A stretch of DNA of 64,000 nt from Plectosphaerella cucumerina. Taxonomy: Eukaryota > Ascomycota > Sordariomycetes > Glomerellales > Plectosphaerellaceae. The notes below the pieces were generated by a model. That model was not told the origin of the DNA and made no database searches. It was given only the letters and a program-made list of their open reading frames with translations. The translations under genes and the position numbers were made by a program. Where the stretch lies: contig JAGPXD010000002.1 of the NCBI GenBank assembly GCA_020746995.1, positions 4,650,001 to 4,714,000 of the forward strand. Reading direction: 5' to 3'. Positions 34,038 through 43,636 of this stretch are shown here, piece by piece (position 1 is the stretch's first letter; each line of letters starts with the position of its first letter).

Positions 34038-34988
34038 ATGGCGACAAACAAGCAGGGCAAGATGGTAAGTACACCGAAACCACTTCCACTGAGCTCGACG
34101 TTGACACGGTAGCTGACTTGACGCGATTCCATATAGGCCGGTTACGTACGTACTCCCCTAAGCTCAACGTGCTCTGCCACGACACATGGCCTGGCTTGCC
34201 AGAGGAGGCATAGCTGACGCGCTTCGCAGATCAACTACCGGATGAGGGTCACCCTCAATGATGGCCGACAGATGACGGGACAGATGCTTGCTTTCGACAA
34301 GGTCGGTTCAGGGTCCCCCTTACGCAATCTGAAGAGAAGCAGGAGCTGACAAGATGGCAGCACATGAACCTCGTCCTCGCCGATACCGAAGAATTCCGCC
34401 GCATCAAGCGCAAGCAGAACAAGCCCGCTGCCCCTGGCGCAAGCGGTTCCGCCGGCCAGACCATCGAAACCGAAGAGAAGCGAACACTAGGCCTGACCAT
34501 TGTCCGCGGTGCCCAGATCGTGTCACTGTCGGTTGAATCAGAGCCGCCGGCCGATCCCAGCGCTCGCCTTGGCAAGAGCGCACCAGGAGGCATCTCGTCG
34601 AGTCTGGCTGCCGGACCCGGAGTCGCACGCCCTGCCGGTCGCGGTGCCGCCGCGCCGCCTTCTCTGGCTGTCAGTATTCTCCCCCCTCTGTTCGCACTTG
34701 GCACGTACTAATAGTCCATAGGGTCCTGCTGCCGGCGTTGGAGGTGGCGCCCCTCCCGGCTTCCCGGGCTTCCCTGGCGGAGCCCCTCCCTTTGGTGGAC
34801 GTGGTGGTAAGTCTTGGAGCCATCGCATCCCGAACCGTCATATTGACCAACTTCCAGCTCCTCCTGGATTCCCCGGTGCCTTCCCTCCCGGCTTCCCTCC
34901 CGGCGGCGCATTCCCCCCGGGATTCAACCCCGGCCCTCCTGGACCTCCCGGCGGTCCTCCTGGATTTAACCCTCCTCCCCGGAGGTAA
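34038..34988 (+). CDS. SMB1: Spliceosomal Sm protein B
   Basis: Six exons (34038-34064, 34137-34145, 34230-34301, 34361-34669, 34722-34806, 34858-34988) encode 210 aa. Exon 2 is only 9 nt (A-G-Y). The Sm fold is visible as INYRMRVTLNDGRQMTGQML (Sm1) and, after a basic insertion, LGLTIVRGAQIVSLSVES (Sm2). The tail is rich in Gly and Pro, with runs such as GFPGFPGGAPPFGGRGG, as in SmB/B', where similar tails recruit splicing partners. The protein is part of the heptameric ring on U1, U2, U4 and U5 snRNAs. Every junction keeps the frame and has good splice signals, including a TACTAAT branch before exon 5. Confidence 0.94.
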
Positions 34989-35703
34989 AGCGACGACTTA
35001 TGCAGTGACTTTGGGCCATGGCTTGGGCTCTTGGGGACGGTTTGTGGTTTAACAACGGCGTTTGGGGTTGTTCCAGAATACCAAAATGGACGGACACGAT
35101 TCGTTCTGATAGAGTAGCGCAGCTCGCAGTCGAACTCGAATGGGATTGAGCACTCCTCGCTCTCATACTCACCTTTCGCGTCGGTGTGGCTCGTGTTGTG
35201 CAAGGCAATGAATAGCTTGAAGCTCAGGTCGTCTCATGAAGTGACGGAGCCCGGGTTGCAGGCGCTGGCCGACAATGTCAACGATTGGGCACTGCTGTTC
35301 CCGTCTCACCAACCACAGGAAAATGGGAGAGGTAACAGTCGCTCTGGGTACATATCCTACTGGTCTATTGCCCAACAAATTCCCAAACCAATGTCGGAGC
35401 CTGGGGTGACACTGATGTACGAATCCGGGGCACGTGACCTTATCCCCGGAACGCGCTCCTAATCCCGGCCATCCCTGGCCAGTCGCAAAAATTCGGACTC
35501 CGCTCAGGCTCACCTCCACGAATTGGCACGTCCGATTAGAGCTCCGAGATCCTGGCTAAGCTTCCTCAGCAACCGTCTCGGACAGTCAACCCTCGTCTTT
35601 TCCGACAATCTCCCCTCCATCGCGACGCCCGGCACCCTCGGCGCGAAGAACGAAGAAACCGCAGTCCCTACTGTAACGAATTACCGATCAGACAGGCGAC
35701 AAG
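34989..35703. other. Intergenic region between SmB and MPC1
   Basis: 715 bases holding the SmB terminator region and MPC1 promoter. ORFs present are short and unconvincing. Confidence 0.5.
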
Positions 35704-36405
35704 ATGGCTGCATTCATTAAGGCGATCAACGCGAAGATCCGCTCCAACCCGGCGCTGGACTACTTCTGCTCTACACGTACGTTGTTGCCGCTTTTCCTGG
35801 GACAGCGCCTGCGGTTGCTCGGGGGGCAGTGAAGAACAAAAGAAGGATCCTCCAGCCTTCAGGTGCACTGGCACCATGGCTATGTCTCCGGGCTTCCGTC
35901 GCTTCGATGTCAATGGGGAGGCAGTGTCCCGATAAGACTATCATTGTACAACACTCCAAGACTCGTATACTGACGCAATTGCTTCCCATAGACTTCTGGG
36001 GTCCTGCCTCCAACTTCGGTATTCCCGTTGCCGCTGTCCTGGACACACAAAAGTCTCCCGACCTGTGAGTGTTATCGACGACATACCGTCCTCCGGGATG
36101 CGACGCCAGTAGGGGAGGTAATGTTGCTAACAAGTCAACCTCCCACGAACAGGATTTCGGGCCAGATGACCGGTGCCCTGATCATCTACTCCGCCACTTT
36201 CATGCGCTACTCTCTCGCCGTCACCCCCGCGAACTACCTCCTCTTCGCATGCCACTTCGTCAACGAGGGCTCGCAGCTGACGCAAGGATACCGGTACCTG
36301 AACTGGCACCACTGGGGAGGAAAGGAGGCTGCGGCAGCCAAGGGCAACGTCAGCGCGGCTGTTGATACCGTGAAGGACAAGGCCAAGGAGGTTGTCGGGA
36401 AATAA
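35704..36405 (+). CDS. MPC1: Mitochondrial pyruvate carrier subunit 1
   Basis: Three exons (35704-35776, 35992-36064, 36153-36405), with introns of 215 and 88 nt, encode 132 aa. Family landmarks are STHFWGPASNFGIPVAAVLD, PDLISGQMTGALIIYSATFM and RYSLAVTPANYLLFACHFVNE, followed by QGYRYLNWHHWGG. These make the amphipathic N-terminal helix and the membrane helices of Mpc1. With an Mpc2-type partner, not found in this window, it forms the inner-membrane carrier that brings pyruvate into the matrix. A short Ala/Lys-rich helical tail (KDKAKEVVGK) extends beyond the animal length. The first intron is unusually long for this window. Confidence 0.95.
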
Positions 36406-38493
36406 GCACTTCGCGGGTGCTCGAGGATTGTTCCGGTGATGACGACGCTCTTATGAATGCTTCCTGCCGGTGACCACCGACTGTGAGGCGAGGCCTTTGT
36501 CGGTAGGTATATATAGATGCCCGACGCAGTCAGCGGGGACTCGGGAGTCGAGGCCGTTTCGGCAAAGAAGGTCCTGTTGTACTCTGCCTGTACCACTACT
36601 CATGCATCCTTTGTCCTGGTTGCCAGGACTCGGGCCGAGGCCAAATTGACGTTTTCTCCCTAACAGCGGCTGATGGCACCTGTTCTTTCTTATCCAGTGC
36701 CAGATGACCGAGATCTGTCGTTTTGAGTAAGTTGCACTGCATTACAGGCCCTTAAGGCGGGCCTTTCTTTGTTGGCACTGCTCCGACATGGAGTAAGAGA
36801 CACAAGTTATCATCCTTGAGCCAGAGGCGGGGTAGACATATGCCACTCCGGAAGTCTACATGACTGGATGGTGTCTCGAGGCTCTCGTGAACCTCTGCTC
36901 TAAGGGCAGATATCAGGGAACCCACGGCCACCTGAAAGACAGAGCAGTGAATCCTGGAAGACCCCCAGAAGATGACTGACTTCGATCTATGTATTCACTT
37001 TGTGAGTGAGCAGTTGCAGGTTTATTCATGTGCCGCAGAATTCGTCTCGATGCGAAAGAGGTTCCAGATATGGCAAAACCTCAACAACCACAAATCACGA
37101 GCATCATCTGCTGGTTGCCAACTCCTTGACTGATTTCAGGCTGCAACTTCCAGGAGCTAGACCAATGTTTGATGAGCCCCCCCCCAAAAATGAGTGTCAA
37201 GTGAGGCTGGACCTAGCCATCTTGACAAATGTCATAGATATTACGTCTGCAATGTTTCCATTTCCAGGATGGCACTGGTAGGCTCATCGGTGTCTCTGAC
37301 TGGAATCAGCCAAAGCCAAAAGTCAGAAGCCAGCGGCGTTAGAACCTTACACATCACCGACCGCAGAGCTCATGGCACTCCATATTGATAATCTCTTGTA
37401 GGCCTGGCTTGGTCAGACGTCATTTGACAAATGCCTGTTTGCACGCCTGAGGCCCCATCACGGAGGAACGGTCATTGTGGGTGATCGATAGTGGATTCTG
37501 GATGAGAAGAAAAGACAGGCATGGGAAAGCTCAGGCCTACTGTTGTGCAGGGGAGGCTGGAAATGGATATTCCAAGGCAAATTCGTAGCATGGAAATATG
37601 TATGAAAAGCCGAAGAGAATGGGTGTTGATTTGTTCGTGGCCAGTGTTAGCTGAGATGCCTTCCCGTCTCAAGATGTCCTATTGCAGAGCAGAGTTGACG
37701 AAGCATCAGACTGGATCCGTGGTGGGCACTCATCACGACGGCCCAGCAACCATTTGGCCTCATGCTGGGATATCCAACCCCACAAGTCCAGCACAGTCCA
37801 GCTCGGGTCAAGGATGGCTGATGCAAGAGGAAGGGCACAAATAATGCTCGGGCACGGAAGACAGACACGACGTGGTTCCATGAAAAGTCATCGTGTTACG
37901 GGACCGATTTTCAGCTGTTGAGGCAGCGGTGATGGCCGGCAGTGACATCCAAGGGATGAGGAGCAGGAGCCCCGTATGTTGAGGAAAAGCCACGCATGGA
38001 ATATCCGGGGTATAAATACATGCGCTGCACTAAAAGTGCATCCGGCCGATGACACATGCCGGAGAAACCGATGAGAGACGAATGAGGCTCCAGACACCGA
38101 TCGGTGCTCATTTCAGGTTGTCCAGTCTGTCCATTTGGCCGGCGCTCGGCGACGAGGCTGATGGGGCCCCAAGGGCCCAAGGGGCTTTTCGGAAGGCCAG
38201 TTCGACCCGTTGGCGGGTTATTTAAAAAATTGTTAGGGTGTTTCCGGGCTGACTGAGGCATCAAGTTGGGAGGCGGCGTGCGATTGGCCGTTGGGGTGGC
38301 CGAGGGATCCACCGGGGCGTGCCCCGTCCCCCGTCTCTCTCGTCTTTTCCCTCTCGCCGGGTCTTCCTCCAAAAAAGACTCCATCTGCTCTCCTGCAAAG
38401 GACCATCAACCCTTCCAAATCTCCCCTCAACCTCAATTGCACTCGCTGCAATTGATCCTCCCCTGATCTCGACAGCGTCACAGATCTCCTAAT
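36406..38493. other. 2.1 kb intergenic region between MPC1 and ATP1
   Basis: Contains the MPC1 3' UTR and ATP1 promoter. A TATATATAG string lies at about 36508 and a TATAAATA string at 38011-38018, the latter about 480 bases before the ATP1 start and therefore of uncertain use. A small hairpin (AGGCCC/GGGCCT) followed by T-rich sequence occurs at 36746-36770. No ORF resembles a known protein. Confidence 0.45.
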
Positions 38494-40931
38494 ATGTTCC
38501 GCAACGCCCTCCGCCAGTCGACGCGCGCCGTCGGTGCCGTCTCTGCCGCCGGCAGGGTCGCCGCCGTAAGTCGCCCTTTCTCCATCCCGGACTCGTCCCA
38601 ATTCCATCGAAAAACATCGGGAGATGTCTGGACACGAATCAATGAGCTTCCCGAAAGCTCAATTGACTCGTCCGAGCACTTCCGAGGTCGTGGTCAAGCT
38701 TTTCCCGAGCTTGGTTGTCGACGTGTCGTTCGTTGGGGGGCGGTTGCCCAGTGCATTTTCGGGCTTCGGCTAACTTGTTTTTCCTACCCCAGGTCCGAAA
38801 TGCCGCACCCGTCGTCGCCTCCATGCAGGTCCGCACCTACGCCGAGGCCAAGGCCTCGCCGACTGAGGTTTCCTCCATTCTCGAGCAGCGCATCCGTGGT
38901 GTCCAGGAGGAGGCTGGCCTCGCCGAGACCGGTCGCGTCCTTTCCGTTGGGTACGTTTTGGCTTGGCACCGATCGACACCCGAGGCGGAGGACCGGAAGT
39001 GAAGGAGTGTCGCGACACACAACTTCACCACCCGTATACCGCCCGGAAGATCGCCCTGCCGTCGTCGACAGTTTTACGGATGTGCTGACCGTCTTACCCG
39101 AATAGTGATGGTATCGCCCGTGTTCACGGTCTTGCCAATGTCCAGGCTGAGGAGCTTGTCGAGTAAGAACACCTTGTCAATGCACACGTAGCTGGAACTT
39201 CGACTAACTCGTCACAGGTTCGCCTCCGGCGTCAAGGGCATGTGCATGAACCTCGAGGCCGGCCAGGTCGGTGTCGTGCTGTTCGGTTCCGACCGTCTCG
39301 TCAAGGAGGGCGAGGCCGTCAAGCGTACCGGCGAGATTGTGAGTCGCCTGCACTTGCCAAAAACAATTGACACTCTTTTGCTGACAACCTCAGGTTGATG
39401 TCCCCGTCGGCCCCGAGCTGCTCGGCCGTGTCGTCGACGCCCTCGGCAACCCCATCGATGGCAAGGGTCCCCTCAACACCAAGGAGAGGCGCCGTGCCCA
39501 GCTCAAGGCCCCCGGCATTCTGCCCCGTCGCTCCGTCAACCAGCCCGTCCAGACCGGTCTCAAGTCCGTCGACGCCATGGTGCCCATCGGCCGTGGTCAG
39601 CGTGAGCTGATCATCGGTGATCGTCAGACCGGCAAGACTGCCGTCGCTCTCGACGCCATGCTGAACCAGAAGCGCTGGAACAACACCAACGACGAGACCA
39701 AGAAGCTCTACTGTGTCTACGTCGCCGTTGGCCAGAAGCGCTCCACCGTCGCTCAGCTCGTCCAGACCCTCGAGGAGAACGACGCCATGAAGTACTCCAT
39801 CGTCGTCGCCGCCACCGCCTCCGAGGCCGCTCCCCTGCAGTACATTGCTCCCTTCACCGGTATGTCTAACAACCCCATCAACTCATCATGATCAACTGTT
39901 CAATTAGTCCACATGCTAACCTGCTACAGGAACTGGTTAGTTGCTCCCGATGCTCCACACTTGAGCCACACTTCAGCCACATGAGGTATCCCCCACCCCC
40001 AACATTGAACATCATGGCTAACTTGGTTCTCTCTCAAGCTATTGCTGAGGTATGTTTTTCCAATCCTTGACATGATTCAAAGAAGAAGATGCTCATTCTT
40101 GGTAGTGGTTCCGTGATTCCGGAAAGCACGCCCTGATCATCTTCGACGATCTTTCCAAGCAGGCCGTTGCCTACCGTCAGATGTCGCTGCTGCTCCGTCG
40201 CCCTCCCGGTCGTGAGGCTTACCCCGGTGACGTCTTCTACCTGCACTCGCGTCTGCTCGAGCGTGCCGCCAAGATGAACGACACCCACGGTGGCGGCTCT
40301 CTGACTGCCCTGCCCATCATCGAGACCCAGGGTGGTGACGTGTCTGCCTACATTCCCACCAACGTCATTTCCATCACCGACGGCCAGATCTTCCTCGAGG
40401 CCGAGCTGTTCTACAAGGGTATCCGCCCCGCCATCAACGTCGGTCTTTCCGTCTCGCGTGTCGGATCCGCTGCCCAGCTTAAGGCCATGAAGCAAGTCGC
40501 TGGCTCGCTCAAGCTCTTCCTGGCCCAGTACCGTGAGGTCGCCGCCTTCGCCCAGTTCGGTTCCGACCTGGACGCTGCCACCAAGCAGACCCTGTCCCGT
40601 GGTGAGCGTGTAAGTTTTCTCCGACCAGCACTCATTGGAGCGATCATGACTGACACATCATGCACAGCTCACCGAGCTTCTGAAGCAGAAGCAGTACTCC
40701 CCCATGGCTGTCAACGAGATGGTTCCCCTCATCTACGCCGGTGTTAACGGTTTCCTCGACGCCGTCCCCGTCAACAGGATCCTCGAGTGGGAGGCCGACT
40801 TCCTGAACCACCTCAAGACCAACGAGTCCGACCTCCTCGCCACCATCGACAAGGAGGGTGCTCTCAGCAAGGACCTCGAGGCCAGGCTGAAGGATGTCAC
40901 CCTGTCCTTCATCAAGAGCTTCACTTCTTAA
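38494..40931 (+). CDS. ATP1: Mitochondrial F1-ATPase alpha subunit
   Basis: Nine exons: 38494-38565, 38793-38950, 39106-39162, 39218-39338, 39394-39859, 39930-39935, 40039-40049, 40106-40609, 40668-40931; 552 aa. The N terminus is Arg/Ala-rich without acidic residues, as in a matrix presequence. The P-loop GDRQTGKTAVA lies at 211-221. ALIIFDDLSKQAVAYRQMSL carries the Walker B strand. Later comes PAINVGLSVSRVGSAAQ, with the arginine finger in the SVSRVGSAA motif. Exons 6 and 7 are only 6 and 11 nt and together restore the expected YIAPFTGTAIAEWFRDSGKH; skipping them would delete conserved residues. The subunit carries the non-catalytic nucleotide sites of the ATP synthase head. Confidence 0.96.
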
Positions 40932-41786
40932 AGCAACCGCGCAAAGACCTAATGAGCGGATGGTCTGAGGCGGGTGTATCATGGGAGAAGGAGCTGTCTA
41001 TACCGACGTCATTATCTGTGTTTCTCGTAGAGGCGGGAGGACGACTCGAAGGGTGCCTCGGACTTGAGAGTCGCACCTGGGGATGCGATCGGGAGGGGAG
41101 AGCCTCGGTCGTAATCAAATGTAAAATAGAGCTCAAGACTCAATTAACGCCCTCGATTCCTTTGTCTTTATCAACCTTTTCTCTCCATCGCGCTCTCTCT
41201 GTGCAATGTACATGTTGAAATGTCGCTTTGGCACGTCGCTTATCAACAAATCGTCAGAGGTATCAGATCGTCAGCAGCAGTAGATCGATTGTCAGAGCAG
41301 ATGAGTTGATTCTACGGAGGGTTGTTGCGGTAGTTGATCGATGCGAAGGATGTGCATCTGTACCGTCGCCTCGTTGAGTGTGTCGATGAGCTCTGATGGA
41401 CATGGCCTAGTGCCGAAAGACTTCGAATGACCATGTCAAAAAGCTTTAGAATGTGCTAACTAGTCCTGTATGTTGATTGTCTGGAGCCTTGACAAACATT
41501 TACACTTCGGTAGATGTTGAATTGTCGCATCAGTTGCCCGGCGCATCACCCCGACCGTGACATCATCCTTCGTCAACTGAAGGACACTGGGCCGCCACCT
41601 CAAAGTGGTAGTGCATTTGACCACATCAACCCACTTCGACCTCCGTTCAACGACTTCTGACCATTTTCAACAAACTTCCATCCGCATCATCCGAGTCTGT
41701 CTGCACGTGCCCATCCATCCATCCATCCCTCACTCACAGCAGCTGCACAGACACGGTCTCGCTGTACCCCACCTCTCAGCACGACG
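40932..41786. other. Intergenic region between ATP1 and NAD(P)HX dehydratase
   Basis: 855 bases with the ATP1 3' UTR and the next promoter. The leader close to 41787 includes a CCAT microsatellite. No gene is seen. Confidence 0.5.
41711..41729 (+). repeat. CCAT microsatellite
   Basis: About four and a half copies of CCAT in the probable 5' leader of the dehydratase gene. Confidence 0.8.
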
Positions 41787-43016
41787 ATGCCCTTCGACTC
41801 CAAGCTGCCGGAGATGTCCGCCAAAACCAAAGAGATCCTCGGCCGCGTGCAGCGCATGGTGCCGCCGATGCTGGACCACTTCCACAAAGGTGAGTCCACA
41901 CCATCATTCCCTCGGCCTTGTAAGAGCCCGCGCTGACATGTCAACAGGCCAGCTTGGACGTGTCGCCGTCCTCGGCGGCAGCGTTGACTACACCGGCGCA
42001 CCTTACTTTTCGGCCATGGCCAGCGCGAGACTCGGCTGCGACATGGTGAGACTCTTGCCACGCTCGACCATGGACATGGAAAATGCTCATATGTGTCTAG
42101 TCTCACGTCATATGCACACCAGGCGCAGCAAATGTCATCAAGACATACTCCCCGAATCTCATGGTCCATCCGCTGATGCGTCAATCACCTGATCCCGCCG
42201 CCCGTACTTCGACTGCCTCGACTTCTGAAAGCAGCAAGGATGCCGACACGGACGCCGAGCACATTGCCGGCCGAGTAATCGACATGCTCTCTCGGCTGCA
42301 TGTCCTCGTCATCGGACCCGGCCTAGGCCGCGATCCTCTGATGCAGGCCACTGTGGCCCGAGTTGTCCGTGCCGCACGGGAGCGTGACTTGCCCCTGGTC
42401 ATGGATGCGGATGCGCTGCTGCTCGTTCAGAACGACCCCTCACTCGTTAAGGGGTACAAGAACGTCATTTTGACACCCAATGTTGTCGAATTCTCGAGGC
42501 TGTGCAAGGCCATCGGCATTGACGAGGAAAAGATCACCGAGGAGGGTGGCGAGACCGGGAAAGTCGAGGCTCTGGCACGCGCCCTGGATGGCGTCACTAT
42601 CATCCAGAAGGGGGGCAAGGATTACATCTCCAACGGCAGCGTGACTCTGGTTGTCGATCTCGAGGGCGGCAAGAAAAGGAGCGGTGGCCAGGGAGACACG
42701 CTGACTGGATCGATCGCCACGTTCCTGGGCTGGAGAAAGGCCTATCTTGATGGACTATGGGAGAGAGGAGAGGAGACGTTGGCCGAAGGTGAGCTTATTG
42801 GGCTGGCGGCCTATGGAGGCAGTGCTATCACCAGGGTATGTTTCACCCAGCAAACCCCCTTTTCTCTTGAGTCTAACCGAATGATAGGAATGCTCGAGGC
42901 TTGCCTTTGCAAAGATGGGCCGGAGTCTGCAAGCGAGTGACCTTACAGACGAGGTACACACCGCCTTTATCAACCTGTTCGGCGAGGATGGAGAATCAAG
43001 GGAGGCCAGGCTATAG
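41787..43016 (+). CDS. ATP-dependent (S)-NAD(P)H-hydrate dehydratase
   Basis: Four exons (41787-41889, 41948-42045, 42101-42835, 42888-43016) give 354 aa. The YjeF_C/ribokinase-like fold is recognisable from [82 protein letters not shown] and the C-terminal nucleotide and catalytic motif GQGDTLTGSIATFLGW. The enzyme dehydrates the damaged hydrates NADHX and NADPHX, using ATP in eukaryotes; the epimerase partner is not in this window. No targeting peptide is obvious in this model. The last exon encodes NLFGEDGESREARL, and the DNA for this tail is the first unit of a tandem array that continues past the stop codon, so the C terminus may have been reshaped by repeat growth. Confidence 0.94.
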
Positions 43017-43350
43017 GCAGAGGAGACCAACCCGCTCTGGCGAGAATAGGAGATCGAGAATCAAGCTTTAAACACGGTCTTAAACCTCGCTGGCGAAAAT
43101 GGAAGATCGAGAACCAGGCTGTAGACAGAAGGCTTTGAACCCCCTTGGCGAGTAGGTTGTGAGATCGAGAACCAAGCTTTGACACGGTCTTAAACCTCGC
43201 TGGCGAGGGTGTGCGATTGAGAAAGCATCTGAGGCTGTAGACATATGGGGTTTTAAATCTCTTCGGTGAGGAGGTGAGGTCGAGAATCAAGCAGGGAAGC
43301 AGAAGGCTCGATATTTTTTGCTGAGGATACGAGAACCAGCCTATAATATG
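42972..43350 (+). repeat. Degenerate tandem array starting inside the dehydratase stop-codon exon
   Basis: About seven diverged units begin near 42972, 43029, 43083, 43139, 43193, 43256 and 43310, spaced 54-63 bases. A typical unit reads AACCTCGCTGGCGAG, then a short variable part, then GAGATCGAGAATCAAGCTT. Units 3 and 5 share a string of about 24 bases ending CTCGCTGGCGA at a spacing of 110, which implies a two-unit higher-order period. Unit 1 is the last 45 bases of the CDS. The array has scattered stop codons and is therefore not coding. Confidence 0.8.
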
Positions 43351-43636
43351 TGATGCTAGTTATCGAAGGCCTTGATGTCTGATTTACCTGGAACTCACAG
43401 ATTATCTGTAAAGGAAGGTAGGGGAAAATTTCCGCACCTTCCTCTGTCGGTTTACTATACACGGTCCACCCAGAGATCAAGCAACTTTTTCCATCCTCTT
43501 CTCCTGACCCAAGGGTTTCCGTTTTCTTTCTCTAAACCAAGAGTCACGCTTCTTTTCTTCAATCTCCATTCTCATTTTGGAACCTTCTTGCCCCGTTCCC
43601 GGTTACTTTCTCGCACAGCGCGCCGTCATTACCAGC

